This document shows positions 51,111-59,538 of a stretch of DNA of 64,000 bases, one piece after another (position 1 is the first letter of the stretch; every line of letters starts with the position of its first letter). The stretch is taken from NCBI GenBank assembly GCA_036389155.1, contig DASVQN010000025.1, positions 17,389 through 81,388 on the forward strand. Reading direction: 5' to 3'. The notes below the pieces were generated by a model. It ran no database searches and was not told where the DNA came from. It was given only the letters and a program-made list of their open reading frames with translations. Source of the stretch: CADCVT01 sp036389155 (GTDB taxonomy: Bacteria > Actinomycetota > Thermoleophilia > Solirubrobacterales > Solirubrobacteraceae). The position numbers were made by a program, and so were the translations under genes.

Positions 51111-51862
51111 TCCCCAGCCAGCGGCGTGACGTACGCGCCCGCGAGCCCGCCGTCGACGAGGAACGTCGTCGCGGTGACGAACGACGACTCGTCGGAGGCG
51201 AGGAACAGCGCGCCGTTGGCGATCTCCCGCGCCTTCGCGAAGCGGCCCATCGGGACGTGGACGAGCCGGCGCTGCGCCGCCTCCTGATCCGAGGCGTAGA
51301 GCTCCTGCAGCAGCGGCGTGTCCACCGGACCGGGACATAGTGCGTTCACCCTGACACCTCGGCGGGCGAACTGCACCCCCAGCTCGCGCGACAGCGCCAG
51401 CACGCCGCCCTTCGACGCGGTGTAGGAGATCTGCGACGTCGCCGCGCCCATCACCGCCACGAACGATGCCGTGTTGATCACCGAGCCGCCGCCGGCGTCG
51501 AGCAGGTGCGGGATCCCGTGCTTGCAGCACAGGAACACGCTGCGCAGGTTGACGTCCTGCACGCGCTGCCAGACCTCGAGCGACGTGTCGAGCACGGACA
51601 CGTCGTCGGTCGGCGAGATCCCGGCGTTGTTGAACAGCACGTCGATGCGGCCGAACTCCTCGCGCACCGCGCGGTACATCCCGCTGACCGCGCCCTCGTC
51701 CGCGACGTCGACGCGCAGCGAGCGGTCGACGTCGGGCGTCTCGTTGAGGTCGACGCCGACGACGACCGCGCCCTCCGACCGGAACAGCCGCGCGGTCTCG
51801 GCCCCGATGCCGGAGGCCGTTCCCGTGATCACGCAGACCTTGCCCTCGAGGCGCCCCGGCAT
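51107..51862 (-). CDS. Short-chain dehydrogenase/reductase
   Basis: 251 residues. GTASGIGAETARLF is the NAD(P)-binding glycine motif, NNAGIS the stabilising motif, Ser in NTASFVAV and Tyr-x3-Lys in YTASKGG the catalytic residues, and FLVDGGLAGAY closes the classical SDR fold. The Asp after the second strand (VVVGVDLNE) favours NAD. It follows the aldehyde dehydrogenase by 3 bp, so the pair probably oxidises an alcohol and then the aldehyde in one route. The end runs into the start region of the esterase gene. Confidence 0.9.
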   Translation of the reverse strand: MPGRLEGKVCVITGTASGIGAETARLFRSEGAVVVGVDLNETPDVDRSLRVDVADEGAVSGMYRAVREEFGRIDVLFNNAGISPTDDVSVLDTSLEVWQRVQDVNLRSVFLCCKHGIPHLLDAGGGSVINTASFVAVMGAATSQISYTASKGGVLALSRELGVQFARRGVRVNALCPGPVDTPLLQELYASDQEAAQRRLVHVPMGRFAKAREIANGALFLASDESSFVTATTFLVDGGLAGAYVTPLAGE

Positions 51863-51865
51863 CGG

Positions 51866-53236
51866 CTATCCCTCCGTCGAGAAGAAGACGGTCTTGACCT
51901 CGGTGTAGTGGTCGGTCGCGTGCGGACCGAGCTCCCGCCCGACGCCCGACTGCTTGAACCCGCCGAACGGCGTCGCCACCCGCACCGAGGTGTTCGAGTT
52001 CACGGAGATGTTCCCGGCGGCGACGGCGCGCGAGACGCGCAGCGCCTTGGCCCCGTCGCGCGTCCACACCGACCCGCTCAGCCCGTAGATCGTGTCGTTG
52101 GCGATCGAGATCGCCTCCTCCTCCGTGCGGAACGGGATGACGACGGCCACCGGCCCGAAGATCTCCTCGCTCACCGCCCGCTCGTGCCGGTCGATCGGGC
52201 ACAGCACGGTCGGCGGGAACCAGTAGCCGGGGCCGGCGGGCGCGCTGCCCTGGATCGCGATCGGCGCCTCGGGCGGCACGAACGACGCGACGGTCGAGCG
52301 CTGGTCGGCGGAGATGAGCGGGCCCATCTGCGTGTCCTCGTCGAGCGGGTCGCCGACGCGCAGCGCCTCGACGTGCTCCTCCAGCGAGTCCATGAACCGG
52401 TCCAGCGCGGAGTGCTCGACGAGGATGCGCGAGCGCGCGCAGCAGTCCTGCCCCGCGTTGCCGAACACGGCGGAGGGCGCCGACGCGGCCGCGCGCTCGA
52501 GGTCGGCGTCGGCGAAGACGATGTTCGCCGACTTGCCGCCCAGCTCGAGCGTCACGCGCTTGATCGTGTGCGCCGCGCCCGTCGCGATGTGCCGCCCGAC
52601 CTCGGTCGATCCCGTGAACGCGACCTTCGCCACGTCGGGGTGCTCGACCAGCCACCGCCCGACCTTCGACCCCTGCCCGACGACGACGTTGACGACGCCC
52701 TCGGGGAGCCCCGCCTCCAGCGCCAGCTCCGCGAAGCGCAGTGCGGTCAGCGGCGTCAGCTCGGCGGGCTTGAGCACGATCGTGTTCCCGGCCGCCAGCG
52801 CCGGCGCCATCTTCCACGACGCGATGGTCAGCGGGAAGTTCCACGGCACGATCAGCGCGACGACGCCGAGCGGCTCGCGCACGGTGAACGCCTGCCCGCC
52901 GCTGACGGGGATCGTGTCGCCGAGGATCCGCTCCGGCATCCCGGCGTAGTAGCGGAACGTGTCGACGACCATCCCGATCTCGCCCCGGGCGTCGGAGATC
53001 GGCTTGCCGGCGTTGCGCGCCTCGAGCACCGCGAGCTCTTCGTGCGCCTCCTCCAGCCGCGCCGCGAGCGCGAACAGCAGCTTCGAGCGATCCGCCGGCG
53101 CGACGTCGCGCCACGCCGGGAAGGCCGCCTTCGCGCGGGCGACGGCATCGTCGGCCTCCTCGACGCCCGCGCGCGGCAGCTCCTCGAGCACCGCCTCGGT
53201 GGCGGGCTCGAGGACGCTCAGCGTGCCTTCGCTCAC
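51866..53236 (-). CDS. NAD(P)-dependent aldehyde dehydrogenase
   Basis: 456 residues from GTG 53236, whose last bases overlap the permease stop as GTGA. IVPWNFPLTIASWK, KPAELTPLTALR, the FTGSTEVGR cofactor loop, the general-base Glu in LELGGKSAN and the nucleophilic Cys in GNAGQDCCARSR are all present, as is EEIFGPV. Similarity in style is to betaine-aldehyde and gamma-glutamyl-gamma-aminobutyraldehyde dehydrogenases (PuuC-like). The adjoining permease and SDR suggest that it oxidises an aldehyde derived from an imported amine. At 456 residues it is slightly shorter than the usual 480-490. Confidence 0.9.
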   Translation of the reverse strand: MSEGTLSVLEPATEAVLEELPRAGVEEADDAVARAKAAFPAWRDVAPADRSKLLFALAARLEEAHEELAVLEARNAGKPISDARGEIGMVVDTFRYYAGMPERILGDTIPVSGGQAFTVREPLGVVALIVPWNFPLTIASWKMAPALAAGNTIVLKPAELTPLTALRFAELALEAGLPEGVVNVVVGQGSKVGRWLVEHPDVAKVAFTGSTEVGRHIATGAAHTIKRVTLELGGKSANIVFADADLERAAASAPSAVFGNAGQDCCARSRILVEHSALDRFMDSLEEHVEALRVGDPLDEDTQMGPLISADQRSTVASFVPPEAPIAIQGSAPAGPGYWFPPTVLCPIDRHERAVSEEIFGPVAVVIPFRTEEEAISIANDTIYGLSGSVWTRDGAKALRVSRAVAAGNISVNSNTSVRVATPFGGFKQSGVGRELGPHATDHYTEVKTVFFSTEG

Positions 53237-54810
53237 TGGAACTCGGGAGCGATCTCCGGAACGGCCTGCGCATCGACCTGACGGATCGGTCCCTTGAACG
53301 ACCGCCGCGCCTGCAGCACCCACCACAGCCCGACGCCCAGGAGCACGACCCCCACCGCGATCGGGGCGTAGTTGACGCTCTCCCACGTGAAGTCGTCGTG
53401 CCACGGCACGGCCGCGGGCGTGAACGGGAGGCTGAAGATGATCACCATGAGGATCACCCAGACGACCGCGAACGGGTTCATCCACTTGTACTTACGGCCG
53501 AGGTTCCAGGGCCCGGGCTCGAAGCGGTCGCCCATCCGCCACCGCAGGTAGACCGGGATGACGTAGGCGATGTAGAGGCCGATGACTGCGATCGACGTCA
53601 CGGCGAAGAACGCCACCGGGAAGGCGCCGCCCTCACCGACCCCGTACAGCGCCGGCAGCGTGATCACGAGCGCCGCCGTGGCGATCGCGACGACCGCATG
53701 GGCGGGCACTCGGTCCGCTGTCAGACGCGTCCACAGCCGCCACCCCGGCACCGCGCGGTCGCGCGAGAACGCGAAGAGCATCCGCGAGCTCGACGTGATG
53801 GCCGCGATCCCGCAGAAGATCTGGCCGATCGTGCAGATGATGAGCACCGCCTTCAGCCAGCCGGTGCTGAGCGCGTTCGAGAGGACCGCGATCGACGAGC
53901 CGCCGCCCTCGGTGATCGCCTTGGGATCGGCCGCCGCGAACGTCAGCGCGAGCAGGACGGCCCAGCCGAAGACCGCCGCCCAGAACACCGACTGCCACAC
54001 GCCACGCGCCACGGACTTCGAGGCCCCGACTGTCTCCTCGCTGATGTGGGCGGACGCGTCGTAGCCGGTCTGCGTGTACATCGTCAGCAGGAAGCCGAGC
54101 GGGAGCACGTAGTACCAGTACATCCCCATCCCGAAGCCGGACTCGTTCAGCCGCTCGGTGAAGACGAAGTCCGCGCTGGCGTGGTGGTCGGGGACGAACG
54201 CGAGGATCCCCACGATCACGACCACGCCGAGCACGTGCCACACCGCGCTGACGTTGTTCATCCGCGCCAGCAGGCGCGAGGAGAAGATGTTCACCAGCGC
54301 GCTGACGAGGAGCAGGATCGCGAAGATCATGAAGACGTCGCGCAGCACGTGCTTGTCGTCCTCGAACATGCCGATCCCGTACACGCCGAGCAGCGAGTTC
54401 GAGAAGGTCGCTGTGCCGTAGATGATCGCCGCCGTGACCGCCACGAGCCCGATGAGGTTGAACCAGCCGGTGAACCAACCCCAGACCGGGCCGCCGAGCT
54501 TGGACGCCCACCAGTAGATGCCGCCGGCCGTCGGGTACGCGCTGGCCAGCTCGGCCATGCAGAACGCGATGATCAGGATGGCGCCGCAGATGATCGGCCA
54601 GCCCCAGCTGATCGCGACCGGGCCGCCGTTCAGCCAGGCCTGCTGATACGTCGTGAAGCACCCCGACAGGATCGAGATGATCGTGAAGGAGATCGCGAAG
54701 TTCGAGAAGCCGCTCCAGGCGCGCTTGAGCTCCTGCGTGTAGCCCAGCTCGGCGAGCCGCTTCTCGTCGTCGCTGAGGTGTCGCTCGTCGTGCTCGCTGC
54801 TGACAGCCAC
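53233..54810 (-). CDS. APC-family amino acid/amine permease
   Basis: 525 residues with about twelve membrane helices. The start, ELGYTQELKRAWSGFSNFAISFTIIS, and AYPTAGGIYWWASKLGGP are characteristic of the GABA/choline/amine branch of the APC superfamily. It should import an amino acid or amine using the ion gradient. It is the first gene of a minus-strand operon with aldehyde dehydrogenase, SDR and esterase. The divergent SDR at 54900 shares its 90-bp promoter region. The substrate is not determined; GABA, putrescine or another amine is plausible by context. Confidence 0.88.
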   Translation of the reverse strand: MAVSSEHDERHLSDDEKRLAELGYTQELKRAWSGFSNFAISFTIISILSGCFTTYQQAWLNGGPVAISWGWPIICGAILIIAFCMAELASAYPTAGGIYWWASKLGGPVWGWFTGWFNLIGLVAVTAAIIYGTATFSNSLLGVYGIGMFEDDKHVLRDVFMIFAILLLVSALVNIFSSRLLARMNNVSAVWHVLGVVVIVGILAFVPDHHASADFVFTERLNESGFGMGMYWYYVLPLGFLLTMYTQTGYDASAHISEETVGASKSVARGVWQSVFWAAVFGWAVLLALTFAAADPKAITEGGGSSIAVLSNALSTGWLKAVLIICTIGQIFCGIAAITSSSRMLFAFSRDRAVPGWRLWTRLTADRVPAHAVVAIATAALVITLPALYGVGEGGAFPVAFFAVTSIAVIGLYIAYVIPVYLRWRMGDRFEPGPWNLGRKYKWMNPFAVVWVILMVIIFSLPFTPAAVPWHDDFTWESVNYAPIAVGVVLLGVGLWWVLQARRSFKGPIRQVDAQAVPEIAPEFQ

Positions 54811-54899
54811 CGGTCCGTCCTCCTCGCGTCAACGCGCCATTGGTGGGACTGCGCGACCTTATGGTGGCGCGGGGACGGAAGTCAACGTACGCTCGCGCG

Positions 54900-55655
54900 A
54901 TGGGACGCATCGAGGGGAAGGCGTGCATCGTCACGGGCGCGGGCTCCGGGATCGGCCGAGCGATCGCGACGCGGTTCGCCGAGGAGGGCGGGCGCGTCGT
55001 CGCGGTCGACATCGACGGTGCCAGCCTCGACGAGACGGTCGCGCCGCTCGGCGACGCGGCGGTCGCGGTGACCGCCGACGTCTCCAGCCGCGCGCAGGTC
55101 GACGCGTTCGTGGCGCAGTGCGCCGATCGGCTCGGCGCCGTGGACGTCCTCGTCAACAACGCCGGCGTCAACCTTCCCGGCGTGTTCCACGAGGCGCCGG
55201 ACGAGACGATCGAGCGCACGCTCGGCGTGAACGTCAAGGGCCCGATGTACGCGTGCCAGGCGGCGATCCCGCACATGCTCCGACAGGGCCGCGGATCGAT
55301 CGTCAACGTCTCCAGCGTCAACGGCGTCGTCGCCGAGCCCTACCTCGCCGTGTACGCGACCTCCAAGGGCGCCGTCGTCATGCTCAGCCGCGGGATCGCG
55401 CTGGACTACGCGAAGCAGGGGATCCGCTGCAACGTCCTGTGCCCCGGCTGGGTCGACACGCCGATCAACCACGCGCACGCGGAGATGCTCGGCGGCCTCC
55501 AGCACGTGTACGCCACTATCGACTCCTTCCAGCCGATCGGCAGGCCGGGCGAGCCGGCGGAGATCGCCAACGTCGCGCTGTTCCTGGCCTCCGACGAAGC
55601 GAGCTTCATGACCGGCTCGGTCATTCTGGCGGACGGCGGGATGACCGCTCAGTGA
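54900..55655 (+). CDS. Short-chain dehydrogenase/reductase
   Basis: 251 residues from ATG 54900. TGAGSGIGRAIATRF (cofactor loop), NNAGVN, Ser in VNVSSVNGV and Tyr-x3-Lys in YATSKGAV are present, and the tail VILADGGMTAQ is typical of this family. The Asp in VVAVDIDG favours NAD. TACGCT at 54888-54893 sits six bases before the ATG, so the mRNA may be leaderless. It diverges from the permease operon and so probably belongs to the same catabolic function as the SDR at 51107. Its 3' end overlaps the antiporter gene by 35 bp. Confidence 0.9.
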   Translation: MGRIEGKACIVTGAGSGIGRAIATRFAEEGGRVVAVDIDGASLDETVAPLGDAAVAVTADVSSRAQVDAFVAQCADRLGAVDVLVNNAGVNLPGVFHEAPDETIERTLGVNVKGPMYACQAAIPHMLRQGRGSIVNVSSVNGVVAEPYLAVYATSKGAVVMLSRGIALDYAKQGIRCNVLCPGWVDTPINHAHAEMLGGLQHVYATIDSFQPIGRPGEPAEIANVALFLASDEASFMTGSVILADGGMTAQ

Positions 55656-57444
55656 CCGACGGCAGGTCGCTCGCCAGCGCTCCGATCACGGTCTGCAGCC
55701 AGGCGCGCTCGTCGGGCTCCGCGGCGCGCATCCTCCTTCGCGCCCACGCCGTCAGATCCTGCCGTGAGCCGATCGCTCCGAGCGGGCCGCTGAGCCCGTA
55801 GCGGCCGTCGGCGAGCGCCCACAGGCCGCCGGGGCAGTCGCGCCGGATCCGCAGCTGCTCGACCGCGCGCACGCCCCGGATCTCGCGCAGCGCGGTCGGG
55901 TCGCCGTCGGCCCCGCTCCAGCGCCACGCGGAGAAGACCGGGCTGCGCCCGTGGATGCGCCGCGGCGGGCGCGCGGGCGGGCCGATCGGGCCGGCCGACC
56001 AGCGCTCGAGCAGGCCGGGGACCTGCTTGGCGGCCGCCGTGCGCAGGAGGATGTGGAGGCGGTCGCCCGCGCGCAGGCGCGTCGACCCGCGCGGTGGGAT
56101 CGCCTCGTCGCCGCGCACGATCACGTTGACGACCGCGTCGCGCGGCAGCCCGAGGTCGCGGACGGCTGCGCCGGCGATCGCGTCGTTCGCGGTCACGGGG
56201 TACTCGAGGACCTCCGCGCCGAGGCGCCGGATGGTCCCGGCCTCGACGAGCGGGCGCGGCAGCGCCGGCTGGTTGGTCGTCATCCCGAGCCGCTGCGCGA
56301 CCCACTCGAACGACGACCCCTGCAGCAGCGTCGAGAGCAGGACCGCGAAGAAGACGATGTTGAACAGCTCGAGCGACCCCTCGACGCCCTCGATCACCGG
56401 GAACGTCGCGAGCACCACCGGGACCGCGCCGCGCAGGCCCGCCCAGTCGAGCACGAGCCGCTCGCGGAACGAGAAGCCGATCGGCAGCAGCGCGACGAAG
56501 ACCGCGACGGGGCGGGCGGCGAAGAGGACGACGAGCGCAAGGATCGTGCCCTTTACTGCGACGTCGTCGAGGCCGCTCGGGAAGACGAGCAGGCCCAGCG
56601 TCGTGAACATCGTCAGCTGCGCGACCCAGCCGAGGCCCTGGTGGAACGCGGCGACGGTCTGCCGGGCCGGGACGACCGCGCTGCCGAGCATCAGCCCGGC
56701 GATGTAGACGGCGAGGAAGCCGGAGCCGTGCGCGACGTCCGCGCCGCCGAACGCCAGCGCCGCGGTGGCCAGCGAGGCCACCGGGTACAGCCCCGGCGTC
56801 TCGAGCCGCGCGTTGCGGAAGCCCTGCACCGCCAGCCAGCCGACGACGAGCCCGACCGCCGCGCCGATCACGAGCTCCAGGCCGAGGAGGAGCACCGCGT
56901 CGCCGATGCCGAAGTCCGGTTCTGTGAGGCCCTCGATGCAGGCGAGCACGAAGATCACCGCGACCGGGTCGTTCATGCCGGACTCGCCCTCGAGCGTCTG
57001 CGCGAGCCGGCGGCGCAGCGTGGACCCGCGGAGCAGCGCGAAGATCGCCGCGCCGTCGGTCGAGGCGAGGACCGAGCCCAGCAGCAGGCCGTGCAGGAGC
57101 GAGAAGTCGAACAGCACGGTCGACGCGACGCCGGCGATCAGCGCGGTCAGCGCCGTGCCGACGGTGGCCAGGCTGATCGCCGCGCCGAGCACCGGCCGCA
57201 CCTCGGCGAGGCCCGAGTTCAGGCCGCCCTCGAACAGGATCAGGCCCAGCGCGATGACCCCGATCGTCCGCGCCAGCTCGTAGTCGTCGAACGGGATCCA
57301 GCCGAACCCCTCGGACCCCACGAGCATCCCCAGCCCGAGGAAGAGCAGCAGCGAGGGGACGCGCACGCGGCCCGCGACGAGCGACGCGAGGAGCCCGCCC
57401 GCGAGCAGCCCGCCCGCGATGAGGATCAGCTCGCCGTCGTGCAA
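55621..57444 (-). CDS. K+/H+ (or Na+/H+) antiporter, NhaP2/CPA1 type with RCK_C domain
   Basis: 607 residues from a TTG at 57444. About twelve helices make up residues 1-390; VLASTDGAAIFALLRG and GESGMNDPVAVIFV carry the ion-binding Asp residues, and LRGAVPVVLATFP follows. Residues about 400-475 form a TrkA-C/RCK_C domain (NVIVRGDEAIPPRG, LRAGDRLHILLR). The last 110 residues are a CorC-like, soluble extension. It exchanges potassium or sodium for protons. RCK_C domains of related CpaA antiporters bind c-di-AMP, notable because a c-di-AMP riboswitch lies in the same window. It is the last gene of a four-gene operon, 12 bp after the GS-like gene. Confidence 0.88.
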   Translation of the reverse strand: MHDGELILIAGGLLAGGLLASLVAGRVRVPSLLLFLGLGMLVGSEGFGWIPFDDYELARTIGVIALGLILFEGGLNSGLAEVRPVLGAAISLATVGTALTALIAGVASTVLFDFSLLHGLLLGSVLASTDGAAIFALLRGSTLRRRLAQTLEGESGMNDPVAVIFVLACIEGLTEPDFGIGDAVLLLGLELVIGAAVGLVVGWLAVQGFRNARLETPGLYPVASLATAALAFGGADVAHGSGFLAVYIAGLMLGSAVVPARQTVAAFHQGLGWVAQLTMFTTLGLLVFPSGLDDVAVKGTILALVVLFAARPVAVFVALLPIGFSFRERLVLDWAGLRGAVPVVLATFPVIEGVEGSLELFNIVFFAVLLSTLLQGSSFEWVAQRLGMTTNQPALPRPLVEAGTIRRLGAEVLEYPVTANDAIAGAAVRDLGLPRDAVVNVIVRGDEAIPPRGSTRLRAGDRLHILLRTAAAKQVPGLLERWSAGPIGPPARPPRRIHGRSPVFSAWRWSGADGDPTALREIRGVRAVEQLRIRRDCPGGLWALADGRYGLSGPLGAIGSRQDLTAWARRRMRAAEPDERAWLQTVIGALASDLPSVTERSSRRPPE

Positions 57445-57456
57445 GGGGTTCCAGCG

Positions 57457-58782
57457 TTACAGCCGCTCGAAGCCCCGGAACCGCTCCCAGTCGGTCACCG
57501 CGGCGTCGAAGGCGGCCAGCTCGACGTCGGCGTAGTTGAGGTAGTGCGCGACGACCTCGTCGCCGAAGGCGGCGCGCGCGATCTCGCTGCCCGCCAGCAG
57601 GTCGCGCGCCTCGCGCAGCGTCGCCGGGACGTGCGGCTTGTCGGACTCGTACGCGTTGCCCTCGAAGGCGGGCTCGAGCTCGAGGCCGTGCTCGACGCCG
57701 TGCAGCCCGGCGGCAATCATCGCCGCGAGCGCGAGGTGCGGGTTGACGTCGCCGCCCGGGACGCGGTTCTCGAAGCGCAGCGACGGGCCGTGGCCGACGA
57801 CGCGATACGAGCACGTGCGGTTGTCGCGGCCCCAGGCGACCGCCGTCGGGGCGAACGACCCGGGCTGGAAGCGCTTGTAGGAGTTGACGTTCGGCGCGAG
57901 GAACAGCGTGAGCTCGCGCAGCGCCGCGAGCTGGCCGGCGAGGACCGCCTTGAACAGGCCCTCGTCACCGAAGGCGTTCTGGTCGTCGTCGCCGCGCAGC
58001 GAGAGGTGGATGTGGCACGAGTTGCCCTCGCGCTCGTCGAACTTGGCCATGTAGGTGATGGCCATGCCCTCCTGCGCGGCAATCTCCTTCGCGCCGTTCT
58101 TGTAGATCGCGTGGTCGTCGGCGGTCTTCAGGATCGGGCCGTAGTGGAAGTTGATCTCGTGCTGGCCGAGGTTGCACTCGCCCTTGGAGTTCTCGACCTC
58201 CATGTCCGCGCCGGCCATCGCGTTGCGGATGCGGCGGATGAGCGGCTCGACGCGCGCCGTGCCGAGCAGCGAGTAGTCCACGTTGTAGAGGTTGGCCGGG
58301 CGCAGCCCGCGGTACGCGCGCTCCTGCGCCTCCTCGTAGGTGTCCTTGAAGACGATGAACTCGAGCTCGGTGCCCGCGAACGCGCGCAGCCCGCGCTCGG
58401 CGAGGCGGTCGATCTGGCGGCGCAGGATCTGCCGCGGAGAGGCGACGACGTCGCTGCCGTCGTGCCAGTGCACGTCGGCCATGAGCAGCGCCGTGCCCTC
58501 CTGCCACGGGATCGGCCGGAGCGTGTCGAAGTCGGGCGCCAGGCTGAAGTCGCCGTAGCCGCGCTCCCACGACGACATCGCGTAGCCCTCGACGGTGTTC
58601 ATGTCGACGTCGACCGCCAGCAGGTAGTTGCAGCCCTCCGCGCCGTGCTCGGCGACGTCCTCGAGGAAGTGCGTCGCGGTCAGCCGCTTGCCCTGGAGGC
58701 GCCCCTGCATGTCGACCATGGCCAGGACGACCGTGTCGATGCGACCGGCGTCGACCTCCTCCCGGAGCTCGTCGAGCGTCAT
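57457..58782 (-). CDS. Glutamine-synthetase-like gamma-glutamyl ligase
   Basis: 441 residues with the GS catalytic fold: GTELEFIVFK, QHEINFHYGP, GNSCHIHLSL, NVNSYKRFQPGSFAP and RFENRVPGGDVNPHLALAA. The N-terminal beta-grasp is shortened (DMQGRLQGKR), as in PuuA and GlnA3-type enzymes that glutamylate amines rather than ammonia. Context supports this: the operon also encodes a FadR-type regulator and an acyl-CoA synthetase, and an amine-type permease and aldehyde dehydrogenase lie next door. The predicted reaction is ATP-dependent gamma-glutamylation of an imported amine; the exact amine is unknown. Confidence 0.8.
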   Translation of the reverse strand: MTLDELREEVDAGRIDTVVLAMVDMQGRLQGKRLTATHFLEDVAEHGAEGCNYLLAVDVDMNTVEGYAMSSWERGYGDFSLAPDFDTLRPIPWQEGTALLMADVHWHDGSDVVASPRQILRRQIDRLAERGLRAFAGTELEFIVFKDTYEEAQERAYRGLRPANLYNVDYSLLGTARVEPLIRRIRNAMAGADMEVENSKGECNLGQHEINFHYGPILKTADDHAIYKNGAKEIAAQEGMAITYMAKFDEREGNSCHIHLSLRGDDDQNAFGDEGLFKAVLAGQLAALRELTLFLAPNVNSYKRFQPGSFAPTAVAWGRDNRTCSYRVVGHGPSLRFENRVPGGDVNPHLALAAMIAAGLHGVEHGLELEPAFEGNAYESDKPHVPATLREARDLLAGSEIARAAFGDEVVAHYLNYADVELAAFDAAVTDWERFRGFERL

Positions 58783-58806
58783 GCGGCCGGACGCTACTGG
58801 ACGCGT

Positions 58807-59529
58807 CTAGCCGGACGCAGCGTCCGGCGGGATGAGCCCGGCGATGATGTGCTCGGTCCCCGCGAGGTGCTCGCGCAGGATGCGGATCGCGCCGACGCCG
58901 TCGCCGCCGCGCAGGCACTTGACGATGCGCCGGTGCTCGACGTTGGCGTGGTCGAGGACGGTGCGCGGGTGCGCGATGACGGAGATCAGCTCGCTCATCT
59001 GGCCCTGCACCTCGGTCATCAGCGCGACGAGGCGCGGGGCGTTAGTCGCCTCGGCGAGGCCGATGTGGAAGCGGACGTCGGCGCGGCGGTAGGCGTCGAA
59101 GTCGGCCGGCTCCTCCATGTCCTCGATGAGGCCGTCGAGGCGCTCGAACGCCTTCTCGTTCGCCCGCTCGGCCGCGAGCAGCGCCGCGCCGCACTCGATC
59201 GCCACGCGCTGGTCGAGGACGTCGTGCCAGTCGGCGCGCAGCTTCTTGCGGCCGGAGGAGATCGGCGGCTCCTCGGAGACGAACGTGCCGCCGCTGCGCC
59301 CGCGCAGCGAGATCAGGTGGCCGGACTGGACCAGCGTCGTGAGCGCCTGGCGCAGGGTCGAGCGGGAGATGCCGAGCTGCTCGGCGAGCTCGCGCTCCGG
59401 CGGCAGCCGGGTGCCGGGGGAGAGGAGGCCGAGACGGATCGCCGTCCCGAGCCGCTCCACCGTCTCCTCGAACGTCGTCGGCGGCTGGACCTTGTCGAAG
59501 ACCGCGCCGAGTGCTGTCGCCCCTTCCAT
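58807..59529 (-). CDS. FadR/GntR-family transcriptional regulator
   Basis: 240 residues. The N-terminal winged HTH contains LSPGTRLPPERELAEQLGISRSTLRQALTTLVQSG and the wing RGRSGGTFVSE. The C-terminal FCD domain has DQRVAIECGAALLAAERA, RFHIGLAEATNAPRLVALM and the metal-binding His in EHRRIVKCLRGGD. It should sense a small carboxylate or amine metabolite and control the surrounding operon. It sits 9 bp after the acyl-CoA synthetase and 24 bp before the GS-like gene. Confidence 0.92.
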   Translation of the reverse strand: MEGATALGAVFDKVQPPTTFEETVERLGTAIRLGLLSPGTRLPPERELAEQLGISRSTLRQALTTLVQSGHLISLRGRSGGTFVSEEPPISSGRKKLRADWHDVLDQRVAIECGAALLAAERANEKAFERLDGLIEDMEEPADFDAYRRADVRFHIGLAEATNAPRLVALMTEVQGQMSELISVIAHPRTVLDHANVEHRRIVKCLRGGDGVGAIRILREHLAGTEHIIAGLIPPDAASG

Positions 59530-59538
59530 GGCCCAACG

